From: Pinus tabuliformis
Taxonomy: Eukaryota; Streptophyta; Pinopsida; Pinales; Pinaceae
Assembly: GCA_031772625.1 (NCBI GenBank)
Contig: CM062820.1
Coordinates: 315,364,783-315,428,782, forward strand
Direction: 5' to 3'
DNA length: 64,000 bases
The position numbers and the translations under genes are program-made. Below, in pieces: positions 21,115 to 33,566 of this stretch (within the stretch, counting starts at the first letter, position 1; each line of letters starts with the position of its first letter). The notes under the pieces were generated by a model, which was given only the letters and a program-made list of their open reading frames with translations, was not told the origin of the DNA and searched no databases.

Positions 21115-23180
21115 GATTCCTCCTAAAATCTCTGTACAATCCTCACTATCTTCTTCTTTGTCACAAGTATAATTTCTTGGTGACACTACTTCTTCATTAT
21201 CGATCAAAATAAAATTATGACCCTCCATCTATGTGATAGTTTTAGATGTTTCTCCATCAGTTTTCCTTTGGCCATCTAAGAAAATCAATTTCTCTTTTCC
21301 CTTACCAATAACAAATTCTTTATCATAAGATATAACTATCTCATCTCTATTCGAGATATTTCCTTTATTAAGCAAGTAATTCTTGAACTCCTTCTTCTAT
21401 AATAACTCAACTTGATCTTCATTTGAAAGACAATCATCATCATACTTTGCTTGGCAACTTTCAGCTTCACTCAAGACAGTTCCATATGATGGTTTGTCTT
21501 TTGAATACCTGCATTCACACACAACTTGTCAGTTTTAAAACCACCAGACCTCATGATCTCACTTGATGATTCAATCACCAAGTCCTTTACATGACTCAGA
21601 AATTTTTCGATGGTCTTCTCTTCAATCTCATCAAGTCCTTCACTTGGTTGCTTGATATCCTTCCCTACTTCTTCTTGCTTTTGGCCATCATCATGAGTCA
21701 AACTTCCTCTGCTTTTAGTCTTTGCAATATGCTAAAAAGTAAAACTTTTTCCCAACTACGTACAGGCATTTACATGAGACCTATCTATCTCATCCTCTTT
21801 CAGAACAGAATTTAGATTCTGCCTGTCTTCTTCCTCCTTTATTTCAATATCAGTAAATTATCCTTTTTCACATGTTTCATGTGCAAACATACACAAATTA
21901 TCAGATTTAAAATCATGTGTCCTGTTGGTCTCACTTGAAGTTTCAGTCTTCAAGTCTTCATCTCCACCCAGAACTTCACCTCGTTCTGCTTAACAAATGG
22001 AAACTTCTATTTCCAACTCAGCTTCTTTGAGTTCTTCCACCAGCCACTTCACTTGCCTCTGTTGTAGCCTTCTCTGTAACTTAGGCCATTTCACTACCTT
22101 TTTCCTCAAGACCCAACCTTGTCTTTGGTTTTCCTCTAGTATAATCCTTAATACATTGAGTTGTTCTTTTAACTCAGCAATCTCCACTTGACTCATCCTC
22201 TTGCCATTTGCCTTGGCATCCTCCTTCTTCACTTTTCGTCTGCTGTGGTCTTCCTCAAAACCTCTATTATGATTATCAGTAGTCATCTTCTTCCCCATCT
22301 CTATGAATTCTTCACTCACTCACTATGAGCTACACAAGTCTCTGCAACAACAAGTCCTCCCTGTTGCATGATACCTCACTAAGCTTCTCTCTTCTAAGCT
22401 CAGACTTTTGGCATCTTTATGGTTCTCTCCTTTGGAACCATATGAGCACTCCATGCTCTAGACTTCAACTCATATGCACTTTTGAGAACACAACTGTCCT
22501 CTTGTATTTCAAACACAAATTAAATACTAGGTTCTACCACTCTCTCTCAGAAACCCTTACTGGCTTCCTTCATCATTGCTCTTCAGGCTATGATCTTCTT
22601 GCTGAGATGCTTCACTACTTACTGTTACCTGCATATCAATGACATTTAAACAAAGATCATTCCAAGCTTTCAAAATCTTGCTGCTGCCAAATTTCTATGG
22701 CCACTTTAAAATGCTTCTGCTCAGCTTCTTTCTGAGAACACTCTTGTCCTCTCTGTCCAACCTTCAGTCGGATTCTTTAGGTTCACTACCACTTTCTTTT
22801 CCAGTCTTTCATTCACTTTGTTCTTTAGAACAGATACTGCTTTCGTTGTCTATCTACTTCTATCAATCTTTACTCTATCTTTAACCTGCAAAATTCAAAC
22901 TAGAGTTAAATAAAACAATACCTGTATGATTTCACAAGCAGTCTCCATCCACTCTTCACATTTGAGTGAACCTCCAATTTTCTCAAGAAAACAAACATCA
23001 CTGTGCTTTCTTTATGCTTCTGCAATCTCTTCTTTAGAGTATCACTTACTCTCATTTTATGTCATGCCTTCTACTTATAAGATTCAAATAACCTGATCTT
23101 CTCTTCCTTTCGCAATCACACTTGCATTCTACACAATTCTGCTTTAATTAAAAAGAGCTTTAACCATATTTGATACCAAA
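21115..23180 (-). pseudogene. X-A internal region, 5' half, coiled-coil-like remnants
   Basis: This continues the X-A interior right of E1. The minus strand shows Lys/Glu-rich peptides. One of 109 aa at 21990-22319 has heptad-like Leu/Ile spacing (AELKEQLNVLRIILEENQRQ), suggestive of a coiled coil. Bases 21115-21360 match X-C at 63748-63990. From about 22320 to 23180 I find only short frames. A GT...AG stretch of about 36 nt near 22890-22925 looks like a very short intron, but this is weak. No retrotransposon enzyme domain is recognised. The protein's identity is unknown. Confidence 0.4.
23164..23178 (-). other. X-A primer-binding-like site
   Basis: On the minus strand TGGTATCAAATATGG begins two bases after the LTR end. 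Its first eight bases match the initiator tRNA-Met type TGGTATCAGAGC. This supports minus orientation for X-A. The match is short, so the tRNA assignment is tentative. Confidence 0.5.
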
Positions 23181-24856
23181 TCATACAACCTTAGCTGCTA
23201 ATACCCACATTATGCAAACAAAATGACATGCCATATACATGTCCTGAGATTAATTTCCTGATCCATGGTGAAAACCTTCACAATTCAAGGTTTAAGGCCC
23301 CTTAATTCAACTTTATGCAGAATTACTATATTTAACTATACCATGTTTAGACTTTGGTTATTTTTTTCCTCCGCCACTTATCAACCATACCCTTTGGTTA
23401 AAACCCAAACTTAACCCATAAAACCTTAATCCCGCTTTATTTCTATTATACCCTCATATAATAGAAATACACATAAACCGTGCTTAACCTTACTTTTCCG
23501 CCTTTCCATAAACCTTTGCATGTATATCGATGCTCTTTATCGTCTTTAACCTCCACCGTCGATTTCGCTCCTTCAGATCCATGGCTATCGCGTGATCTAT
23601 AACTTAAATCCATTTCCTGCTGGAACTCAAAGAGGTTAAACTTCTTTGAATAATTCATCAAGTCTGCTAAGAATGTTAACCTGCGCACACTTTTCGCATG
23701 ATTGCCATCCGATTAATCACCAAATGAACGGTCATGATTATCAGAACTAAATGAGGTTTTAACCTTGTTGTATAAACCCTCATCAGGTCCGAATTCGAAA
23801 TTAACCTCTGCGTGTGTTAGCACGTGATATCCATCCAATCAATCACCCAATGAACGACTATGATCTATTTGGACTTCAACTGGATTTAGTCACAGTTCAT
23901 AACTTTCTCAAATCCATTTTTTGATTACCGCTTACAGCTTTGAGGCCGCTCGAGAAACAACTTCCCACCTATGAAAACCACCTTTCCATTCTGATTAACG
24001 CCCACGCATCTTCACCACGCGATGACCGTGGATATATTTCCATCGGACAACTACGATATTTTCTCTACCATTTCTCATTTGCCGTTATTATCTGTCGATC
24101 TAAATGACCTGACAGTTTCCTCTGTGCTAGTCAATCGACCCCAATCTCGATTGAAACACTCCTCCATTTGATTATTGGTGGAATTGAATTAAACACACAT
24201 TTATCTCTGCCCTCTATCCTTCTCAATTTCATTTGTACACACATATCTTATGCAACAACACTTCGTTTATAAAGAATTACAATCTAGTCACATATGTACT
24301 CTACACAGGGTTGAAATCAAATTTATGCATCCGTAAACAAGTATTTACATAGGTTCTTCTCTCAAGCATGATTTCTAATATCAGTGGCCTCTGTTTCCCT
24401 ATTTGCCCGTAAGCTTACAATGAAGCTCTATCTAATCTTGGAATTCTAATTGACACTCTATCTAACTAACTCTTCCTATGCCTTTTAGGCATACATTTAT
24501 ACAAAAGGTTCTATGAACCAATTCTGGTTCAAATCCTTAATAATTGCGACTAAATCCTAAGAATCCTCTCAATCCCAGAAATTATGAACTAATTCCTAAT
24601 TTAAGATCTACAATTAGTTTCCAATCTATCAATCCCTATGAACTCTCAACTATCCTAATTCTCTCATGTTCCACTTCATTCAAGAACATTTACAATATAC
24701 CTCTCAATACTTAATTAGATACTATTCTCATAAAATCACTCAAAAACATTAAAATTGCATTCATTTGATGCATATGAAACCAACTTCCTTACAACACAGG
24801 ACCCTCTCTATCTACTAAAATACAATGATATTTCTGAGCCGAATGCTCCTGCATCA
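23181..24856 (-). repeat. X-A 5' LTR (right)
   Basis: 1676 bp, the same length as the X-C LTR at 60599-62274. It ends CTCCTGCATCA, followed by TTTAT and the resumption of Y's RT frame. Contains no open frame of note. Confidence 0.85.
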
Positions 24857-24861
24857 TTTAT

Positions 24862-27480
24862 GGATCTAAAAGGAATAATCAGGGAGCTAGGTGTTATGAA
24901 GATCACGTTGAAGCCCGACGCGAAGCCGATTAAGAAAAGACCGTACCGTCTCAATCCAAAGTATAACTAGAAGGTCCGCTTAGAGCTAGACAAGATACTA
25001 GCGACAGGCATCATTGAGCCCGTAGAAGAATCTGATTAGGTAAGACCAATGGTGGTACAGGAAAATAAGTAGAAGAATGGAATAAGGATATGTGTAGATC
25101 TCAGGAAGTTGAATGATGCTTGTGTACATGATCCCTTCCTGACTTCGTTCACTGATGAAGTGTTGAACAATGTAGGTGGCCAGGAAGCCTATTCCTTCAC
25201 TGATGGATTCTCTGGGTACCACCAGATCAAAATCGCACCAGAGGATAGGAGCAAGACAACTTTTGCGACTGAGTGGGGGTGTTTTCAGTACACTGAAATG
25301 CCTTTTGGATTGAAGAATGCGCCTGCGATTTCTTCGCGCGTAATCATTGTAGCATTCAAGGAATTTATGCACAAGTTCCTGGAAGTATACTTTGATGACT
25401 GGACTGTGTTTGGGATGGTGAAACGACATGTGGCAAGTTTGCACCTGACGCTGGATACCTGTCAAATATACCAGATCGCACTCAATCTAAAGAAATTCTT
25501 GTTTTGTGTTCCTTTTGGGACCCTGCTGGGTCATGTGGTTTGTAGACAGGGAATGATGGTAGATCCCATGAAAATCATGGTGATAATTAACTTGGAAGTG
25601 CCGAGGAGTGTGAAATAGCTACGCGCTACCCTAGGACATACTAGATGTTATAGGAAGTTTATCAAAGGTTATGCCCAGATCACTGTGCCTATGGAAAAGT
25701 TGTTGAAAAAGGATGTCACATTCTACTGGAACGAGGACTATAAGAAAAGCTTGGATGTATTGAAAGAAAAGATGGTCACCGTGCCGATTTTAGTCTTCCC
25801 AGATTGGAAGAAGGAGTTTCATGTACATGTCGACGCATCATGTATAGTGCTGGGAGCAGTACTAACACAGGCTGGAGGAGGAGACTTGGACCATCCTATA
25901 GCGTTCGCAAGCAGAATGTTATCCAAGGCGACGAGGAACTATTCCACCACCAAACACGAAGGGTTAGCCATGGTATACACGCTCTAGAAGTTTAGACACT
26001 ACTTGGTGGGTGGCAATTTTAAGATGTATATAGATCATTCTGCGCTAAAATACTTGGTCAATAAGCCTATGTTGGGGGGGAGAATCTGTAGATGGTTGTT
26101 ATTGTTCAAGGAGTATGATTTTGAAGTTATTGTGAAGCCTGGACAACTGAACGTGGAACCAAAACATTTGTCGCACACTGAAACAGGAGAAGAACCCACT
26201 AATTTGGAAGAAGGATTACCTGACGCGCAGCTATTTGTAGTGCGCGTCACGTATGGTCATTTTGAAGATATCATACACTTCCTAACGACAGGGACTGCCC
26301 CAGAAGGATACACCGTCCAACAAAAGGATTTAGTGGTGTGCGCAGTGAACTTTTCTGTCATTGTTGGGCATCTGTATAAAATGGGGTCCGATGAGATATT
26401 ATGACCCGGAGTTTGAAAGGAGCGGTATCCTTGCATACACTCATGAGGGCATCGCGAGAGGGCATTCTGCAGGGAGAGGGACTGCGTAGAAGATTCTATG
26501 CGTAGGGTTGTGGTGGCAAACCCTCCATTAGGATTCGAAAGCATACTGCAAAGCTTGTGATGTGTATCAAAGGACTGCTAGGCCATCGTAGAGGGATGAG
26601 CTGCCTTTGAATCCATAGATGACATTACAACCCTTTGAGAAATGGGTGATAGATTTTTTGGGATCCATCCAACCCCAAGGAAAGACAGGAGCAAGGTACA
26701 TTATCACCGCAACAAAGTATTCGACTCGATAAGCGGAGGCACAGCTGGTGAAGGATTGCATAGGCGCGATTTCTACAAAGTTCCTCTTTGAGTATGTACT
26801 GACGTGATTCGGGTGTCCAAGGATCTTGAATGAAATGATCAGCGCACTAACAGAGGAATTTTAGGTATATCACTAGAAGAGCACACCTTATCACCCACGG
26901 GCTAACAGGACAGTGGAAGCATTTAATAAAGTGCTAGAGAATGCACTGACCAAGGTTTGCAACTCTCAACGAAGTGATTGGGACTTACACATACCCATAG
27001 TACTATGGGCCTATCGGATGATGTGTAAGAAGTTGACTGGACAAACACCCTTTAGGCTTGTATATGGTCTTGAAGCAGTGATGAACCATGTAATACATTG
27101 TGCCTAGTCTGCACGTAGTGGCACTCACAAGTATGACGGATCACAGAGCCCTGGAGGAGAGGCTCGCGCAGCTAGCCGATCTTGAGGAAGAAATATTTCT
27201 AGCTGGATTTCACCAACATGTCCAAGAGCAGCGCGAAAAAGCATGGCATTATTGGCACATTAAGTTGTGCACCTTTAAGGTAAATGTCTTAGTTTTGTTA
27301 TATGACAACAAGTTTGATAAATTTCCAGGGAAATTCAAAATGCACTGGTTAGGGCCCTACGTCATTAAGGATATTACCGATGGAGGAGCGGTTCAGTTGG
27401 TCAAATTGAATGGAGATCCCTTCCCAGGAAACATGAATGGTTGTCACTTGAAGACATACACCAACGGTCTGGCCATGTGA
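24862..27480 (+). pseudogene. Y RT, RNase H and integrase (fossil)
   Basis: The pol part resumes after X-A. RT shows the PYRLNP region, ICVDLRKLNDAC near 25090, FTDGFSGYHQIKIAPEDR near 25200, MPFGLKNAP near 25300 and VYFDDW near 25385. RNase H shows HVHVDAS near 25825 and DHSALKYLVNKP near 26035. Integrase shows ARYIITATKYSTR near 26700, VEAFNK near 26915 and the GPYVIKDITDGGAVQL tail near 27350, ending with a stop at 27480. The copy is broken in many places. An open core survives at 25109-25618. Family members with this pol type are, as I recall, common in gymnosperms. Confidence 0.85.
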
Positions 27481-28636
27481 CTATATGAAGGTAGCACAGT
27501 TTTAGTGCTCTAGGGAGTTGAAAGGAGGCGCGGGACTATAAACTAAACTGCCTAGGTTGGGGAGCTATGAGATTGGAGCATTGCACGAAGCAAGGAAGTG
27601 TCAAAGATTTCGTGACAGTGCGAAGATAGTTGCACTACCCAGGGAAAAATCACGTAGGTCAGTTGAAAAGTGACCGTTAAAGTAACTGTTCATGATTTGA
27701 CAGTAGAAATGCAGCCAAATGGAGTGGGCGGACGGCATTTAAGAAGAAATTTATAGGTCAGATCCTTGAAAATCTACTGCCAATCTGGCATTAATGAACT
27801 GAATTTGGGGGGAACAGTCGGATTTGAATTCAAAATGCCTTATAAATTACATGTGGTTGTCCAGCGAAAAACACTTGGCATTTCGAGAATTGAGTTGTTA
27901 AGATCTCAAGCACACATGAATCGCGAGCACTACGAACTTCTGATAGCTAGTTCAGTATTTGAGACATTGCCAAAGGAGACATGGGAGTTCTTGTAGAACA
28001 TCATGTCAGTGCCCACCAAAGATATAGAGACCGAAGTAGAGGAGTCAGTGCTGGAAATCGAGATGGAGACAAAAGTAGTTGTTCCAAAGGTTACTGAAGT
28101 ATTAGCGAAAGTCCCCAAATCACCGAGAATGCCGAGAACAAAGACGACCCAAACCAAGGAGACCACAAAGGATAAAAAGTGGAAAGTAGCCTGCAATACC
28201 GGTGGGCACATCGCCAAGAAGAAACCCACTAAAGCCTACTGCACAGGAGAAGGGCAAAGCCATCAATCCAAAGCCGGAGGAGGAAGAAATCAAAGACATC
28301 CCAATGGATGATGAGGATGTGGGAATATATGTGGAGGAAGTTGAAGCCCAGGGTGCTGACCCTATCACTCGGCTGCCTGAATACGCTGATGAGCACTAGT
28401 ATTGAAGTAAGGATGCTGCAACTCCTAGGCTACCAACTTTACTTATCAACCCGGGTTTCATACAAACTTGAAGGTGAAAGTGCTATATGCACAAGTAGAA
28501 GTGAAGGTCCTGCGTGTTGTCACTTGTTCGTCTGGAAAGAGACCCCAGGGGTTCCAAGCCAGACTTCTATAGAGTCAGAAGAAGCTTTATTCTTTGATGG
28601 AAGAAGAGCAAATCTATTCTAAGAGAGCTACTCTAG
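27481..28636 (+). other. Y 3' region with coding-like remnants
   Basis: Plus-strand frames continue after pol. A Lys/Thr/Glu-rich stretch lies at 28003-28311 and a peptide with QGADPITRLPEYADEH near 28350-28399. They have no recognised enzyme domain. They probably belong to Y as a 3' extra coding region. The change to AT-rich tandem repeats after about 28640 marks the boundary with E3, which is approximate. Confidence 0.4.
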
Positions 28637-28948
28637 TGCAATAATGAAGAAAACAACATGTAATGCTAAATCACACCATATCCTCATTAACCATTTAAAC
28701 AGCTAAACTAAGCAGAATTTCTAAATCAACACTAACTTAATGCTGCTATCTAAGTTACAAAAGTAAAAGGCATCAAACCAAACTAATGTGTAAGCAAGGA
28801 AACTAAACTAAGTCTATTTTCGCATTTTCGGTGTTTTGGAAAAATCAAGCATGCAAGGAGTCAAGCAAAGATTGAAATCAGTGAAAGGAGGACGTAACGA
28901 AGCAGAAGTGCATAGGAAATGTTGGATCGATCGGGAACAGTATTAACG

Positions 28949-29330
28949 GGAGATGAGCGGTGGAGATCTTATAGCAGAAGATTACGTGAATAGATGGACA
29001 AACAAGGTTAACGGGAGATGAATGGTAGAGATCTTATCGTAGGGGATTGAGTGAATAGATGGAAGAATAAGATTAACAGAGGATGAGCGGCAAAGATCTT
29101 ATCATAGGTGATCAAGTGAATAGATGGGCAAACAGGATTAATGAAAGATGAATGGAAAAGATCTTATCGCGAGAGGTTAAGTCAATAGATGGGCGAACAA
29201 GACTAATCGGGAGATGAATGGCGGAGATGTTATTGTGGGAGGTTAAGTCAAGAGATGGATGAACAGGACTAATCAAAATATGAGCGATGGAGATCTTATC
29301 ATGGAGATGAAGTAAATAGATGAATGGATC
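28949..29330. repeat. Six ~65-bp tandem units
   Basis: Units start near 28950, 29010, 29076, 29141, 29207 and 29273. They share GGAGATGA-type starts, GAGATCTTATC and GTGAATAGATGG. They have diverged by many substitutions, and the last is shortened. They lie within the probable E3 LTR. Confidence 0.85.
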
Positions 29331-29550
29331 ACATCAAGTCACATGGCAACAAAAGGGTAAAAGAATGTGTGGAATGATGCAGAGGGTTTTCATAGGCAGT
29401 ATGCAGTTTCTCGCGCGCCCTCATGGCTGTAAGCGGAATTCCAAAATTTTACACGATTAGCCTAATTGGGTGACACGTAGCATGAGAAAACCAATTTTCT
29501 CGCGTGCTCTCGGGCAGATATCAGCCATGAAAGGATCCACATGAGATTGC

Positions 29551-29680
29551 GCGATAGCCGTTGAATCAAGCTAGACAAATCGATGGTGGAGATTTGGAGA
29601 TCATAAAGTATTGAGATGATGCAATAGCCATTGGATCAAGCTAGACAGATCAATGGTGGAGATTTGGAGCGCATAAATTC
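29551..29680. repeat. Two ~72-bp tandem units
   Basis: The units share ATAGCC, TCAAGCTAGACA and ATGGTGGAGATTTGGAG. Copies begin near 29551 and 29622. Confidence 0.8.
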
Positions 29681-29832
29681 AAACGTTGAAATGAATACAA
29701 AGAAACTATGTGACACGCAGTTGACGGTGGTTGGTCAGGATTGCTGTGAAAGGAAATCTACGGGTATAATCCTTGCTAACCTGCTAACTGAAGAAAACGA
29801 CACAAACAGAAGAAAACTAAAACACAACCAAT

Positions 29833-30025
29833 CTACGCTACACTTTTGTAATGGAAATGCAGCTACTTAATCAAATGAACGATCAAACCATGAATCTATG
29901 TGCTACACTGCTATAATGGAAATGCAGCTACTTAAGCAAATGAATGATTAAACCATGAATCTATGCGCTACCCTACTGTAATGGAAATGCAACTACTTAA
30001 GCAAATGAATGATTAAACCATGAAT
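29833..30025. repeat. Three ~64-bp tandem units
   Basis: Copies start at 29833, 29896 and 29961. They share TAATGGAAATGCA and CTACTTAA, followed by AACCATGAAT. Copies two and three are closest to each other. Confidence 0.88.
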
Positions 30026-30688
30026 TTACGTTAACATAGATGTACAATAAATAGGAGCCTTAGATTCTAGGTTTGGGCCCTAACCCAAGAGCTTCAACCC
30101 TCTGAGTTAACTCAGTGATGGCTCGAAACAAAACTCATTCTTATTATCAAAACAATGGATTACATGTAAAAATTGTCACAAGTATTGCAACTCGAAAATA
30201 AAGTAGAGTTTTACAATCAAAATTCTGAATCCTACTGAGGTCCTACACCTCTCTACTTATACATCTGAAGTCTCCAACGACTTCTTTAAAATTAGGGAGG
30301 CTCAGCTCCCAAACTTGAGATAAACTGGTGCTTTGACTTCCACTTGCTCAGCTGCCTTCTAGTCCTCATGATTTGGTTGTTTGTACTCCAAGTTGATGGA
30401 GGAATATTCGAATGGTGGGGTAGTAAATGAGGAGGATTTCCCTCCTATAATTCCTCTCCCTTGTCCCATTTAATTTTTGACCAAGGTCTTTGCTAAAATT
30501 CCTTGATTTTATCCTTTAATCCTACATTACATGCACATTAGACCACAAAGCAAAATATCCAACTCTAACTCATCTCATAAACAAAATATAATCAAACGTA
30601 TGCAATAACTTGTGAGAATAGTTGGTTTGACTAAGCTAGGAGGTGAATTAAGGCCCATATAATTACCCAATAATGAGGTTCATCATCA

Positions 30689-30698
30689 CCCCCCTACT
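30689..30698 (-). other. E3 polypurine tract
   Basis: Sense-strand AGTAGGGGGG lies directly before TGATGATG at the inferred LTR edge. This is the expected plus-strand primer position. Confidence 0.65.
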
Positions 30699-30719
30699 GA
30701 AAGTGTTGCTCATCCTCTG

Positions 30720-33100
30720 AGCAACTTAGTCAATGTCCAGGTCCTTCATGGCTCTGGTAGCCTCTCTTACATCCCATGCCTCTGCTTTGGTCTCTTCTTC
30801 TTATGCATAGAAGCATGCTTTCCTTTCTACTTCTTCCCACTGCCTCTTTTCCTCTTCTTCTTTTCTCCCTTCTAGCATCCCTAGTAGTAGTGGTGGACTG
30901 AGTTTTAGGCCTATCCAATTGACCATCAACCTTTGCATTGATTTCTTATACATAGGTGTCATGTTGAGTGCCTCTCTCAACCTTTGAGGGGAGTGATATT
31001 CTCTGATCTTAAAGCTGTGTTGCAGTGTGTTCCATCTCCTTAAGTAGGCATGTATACTATCATCTCCTAGCAGCCTAACCATATCCTCAGAATGTGAAAT
31101 TGCTTGCTCTTGGGCAGCAAGATATCTAGGTGCCAGCTAAGGATCATTTGCAATTAGATCATGGTTGTTGATTAGGGCCATGGGATTTGATTGTTCAAAT
31201 CTGATGAAAAGAGGTTCATTTTTCTCTCTGGCTAATATTCTCTTCATCTCTGTAGCCCTTGACTCCTCATGGTTCATCCATGATTCCAAAGCCATTAATT
31301 GTATATCTCCTAGCTTGGCATTACGATCCCAAACATTCATGTCTATAAGGGCCATGTTGTGCAAGTAAAACTTAGCCATTTTGGCCCTATCCTCTAGTGT
31401 AATTTATTCATAAAGATCAATAAACTACATGTAGTTCTGAAATGGCATGGTTCCCCTTTGTGCTAGTTTTTTAATCTGAAGTTGCAGCCATTGTTCTCTA
31501 TGGTAAATAGCATAGGATTTAGCTAGCATCCTACATTGGATGGCCTCCAAGGAGAGGTTGGCCATGCATGCTAGTCGGTTTTCCCTTTTCTGAAGCTGTC
31601 CTCTCAAGTCGATCTCTCATTATTGCTTCTCTAGCCCTTGGTGTAGGGGAATCTTCAATCTCAATAGGGATTTTTGTTGATATTTGTGGCTTCCCTTGTT
31701 TGATTCTTATTCTCTTTCTTGTTCTGAAATATAGAGGGGTTTTCCTCCTTCTTTTCCCTTTTTGCTTGACTGGGGTGCTAAGAGCAATCAAGGCAGCTAT
31801 TGCCTTCCTCTCTGGGGCCTCTGGAGACACCTTAGGTGACTCCTCCTAATGTTCTTCCCCTTCTATTTCAATGCCTTCTTCCTCTCTATTTTTCTTATCT
31901 TCCTCCTCTTATTTTTCTTTCTTATCTCCATCAGTTTCTTCCTTCGTTTCCTCCTTTGTTTCAACATCATCATCCTTCTCTTCTCCTTCATCTTGTTCCC
32001 CTATATTAGTTTCTTCTTCATCCATCTCATCCCCATATAGCTTTGTATCTTCTTCTTTTTGTTTTTCCTCCTCCTCACTCAGAAGGACTAACATCATAGG
32101 TGAGGGTTTTGATGTCATCCTCTGCTGGCAAGTCTCTAAAGACTAACCATGTTATAGGGATCCAGAGGTTTTGGAGGGCATATTCAATGAGGATCCTGAT
32201 CAACCCATGGTGAGCCAATTGTTGGGAATTCCCTTCCTTTACTGTGTTGCTGGATTCTATGAGTGATTGCATCAAGAAATAGGGTATGTCGAGTCTTTGG
32301 TGAACTGGTGTTTCTACCCAAAATCTTAATTCTTCAAGCATCCTAAAATGGTAGCCATAAACAACAATGTATCTATGGAATGGCAGACGAGGTTATGAGG
32401 TATGGTGAATGAGGTGGATGGTGATGAATGAGGGTGGTGGATGACGTGGAGGAGATGAGATGGAGTGGAGTGATTGGGGTGGCCCGTTGTAGGGGTAGGG
32501 AGTGTACGGGATGTTCATCAGGCTTGAATCCCCCTGCAGCAATCTCAGGCTATAGATCTCGGTCAACCACCTTGACGTCAACTACGGGGGTTGAGCCTAA
32601 GTTATAACTCGTTCTCGTTGCTCCCCTGCAGAGCACTTTATTTGCCTCTCGAACCCACACTTACTTAAATATTTTGCTATCGCTCGAACTTTAATATGGG
32701 TTGGGGCCCCACCTTACATTGGATTTGAATGCCATCAAAAAAAAATCATTGTTTTCAGACTCTTGCATTCTCTTTTGATTTTAAAAATAATTTCCTTTTT
32801 GCCATCTAACTATCAACTTGGTCGAAGGTGGCCAAGTTAAATAGCCACCTTTTCACTTATAAACCAACTACCTCGTAACCTTTACAACTTTTGATCAAAT
32901 TATGCATATGAGTGAGTGAGCGGGATACTTACCTGTGGTCTCGATGCCATGTTGCAGTTGTCGAAGATCAGATGTGTTGTGTTGTTTATTTTCTGCATGG
33001 TCATTCTTATTCCTCCTTTGTTGTCTGTGACTGAAGAAATGACGATGTTGTTGCTCTGGAGCTCTTGGATAATCCTGGTCAAGACCTGTAGCTAATGATT
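30720..33100 (-). pseudogene. E3 3' extra coding region (function unknown, fossil)
   Basis: Between integrase and the polypurine tract, several minus-strand frames carry coherent protein. In order: a globular piece at 32075-32341 (RLDIPYFLMQSLIESS), an acidic low-complexity piece near 31909-32118 (Glu/Asp runs), a basic piece with KRRRKTP and RTRKRIRIK near 31750, and helical pieces to about 30800. A donor-like CAG/GTAAGTAT lies at 32933/32932 and an acceptor-like site near 32342, which could frame an intron of about 590 nt. The position is that of the env-like frame of Athila elements, but I see no transmembrane or signal segment. Broken in several places. Confidence 0.45.
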
Positions 33101-33566
33101 GATATTCTATGGGATAGTTTGCTACAGGATGTCTTGTAGCTACTTCTCCCTTAGAATTTTTTAATCATGTTACTGGCTCGGGCTGTGAGGATGTTGCAAT
33201 GAATGACTGTGTGTGGAGCAAGGGAATAACTAGGAGAAACTGATCTCTTTTTTTTTTGAATGCTGAGTGTAGGGATGATGGTAATGGACTAGGTGAGGGG
33301 TTAGATCATGTCTAGAATGAATTTTGGTGACCTAACCAACCTACCATTCACCCTCGTATTACTTCCTGTAGGTTTTCACGAGATCCTGTAGGAAACACAA
33401 TCTTCGCCTAAATTGAACCAATGGAGTGGAAAACAATAGAAATGATGGAGTGATGCATGGTAAGGAGTGGAGGATATGGATATGTGTGAGGCAAGGTTAC
33501 CTTTGATTGTCTCTCTCGTCCACCTGCAAATAACAATTACATCTTTTTATCTCTTTTTGAAAAACA

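Larger units (their letters stand above)
2377..24856 (-). mobile_element. X-A: LTR element lacking visible pol, host of Z and E1
   Basis: The ends are TGATACAG at 2377 and CTGCATCA at 24856, an imperfect inverted pair as expected of LTR ends, with TCTAT/TTTAT beside them. Both LTRs are present (2377-6225 and 23181-24856). Removing Z leaves about 1.68 kb for each. Orientation is minus: a primer-binding-like site sits left of the right LTR (23164-23178) and internal reading frames are on the minus strand. The internal region without E1 is about 3.5 kb, and I recognise no protease, RT or integrase in it, so X looks non-autonomous (LARD-like). LTR-to-LTR divergence is roughly 10% or more in the stretch compared (5161-5340 against 23785-23965), so it is old. 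Confidence 0.8.
1..28636 (+). mobile_element. Y: decayed Ty3/gypsy element, split by X-A, left end outside window
   Basis: Coding traces run in order on the plus strand: zinc knuckles of gag, protease, a gag-like segment and the RT start (1-2376), then the rest of RT, RNase H and integrase (24862-27480) and a 3' coding-like tail to about 28620. The two parts fit together at the RT motif around LFPTKF, with X-A (2377-24856) between them. The 5-bp sequences beside X-A are TCTAT and TTTAT, a target duplication with one change. No LTR of Y was found; the start lies left of base 1 and the right limit, near 28636, is approximate. The element is broken in many places (well over ten). Family placement rests on the RT, RNase H and integrase motifs. 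A chromodomain is not evident. Confidence 0.75.
28637..30688 (-). repeat. Probable E3 3' LTR
   Basis: The right boundary is defined by the polypurine tract: sense strand AGTAGGGGGG followed by TGATGATGAACC. The left boundary near 28637 is a guess from the end of Y-like coding sequence. No second copy is in the window, so it cannot be confirmed by comparison. It contains three separate tandem repeat arrays and no gene. Confidence 0.5.

Noticed and set aside
28949-29330. CRISPR-like array
   Set aside because: The units are contiguous tandem repeats without unique spacers, in plant DNA.
31849-32146. Ser/Phe-rich plus-strand frames resembling membrane proteins
   Set aside because: They are antisense to the acidic Glu/Asp-rich stretch of the E3 3' coding region.
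32390-32750. Possible SINE with a GGCTTGAATCCCC box-B-like motif and a short poly(A) near 32738
   Set aside because: No convincing box A and no target duplication were found; the stretch may equally be the intron-like part of the E3 3' region.
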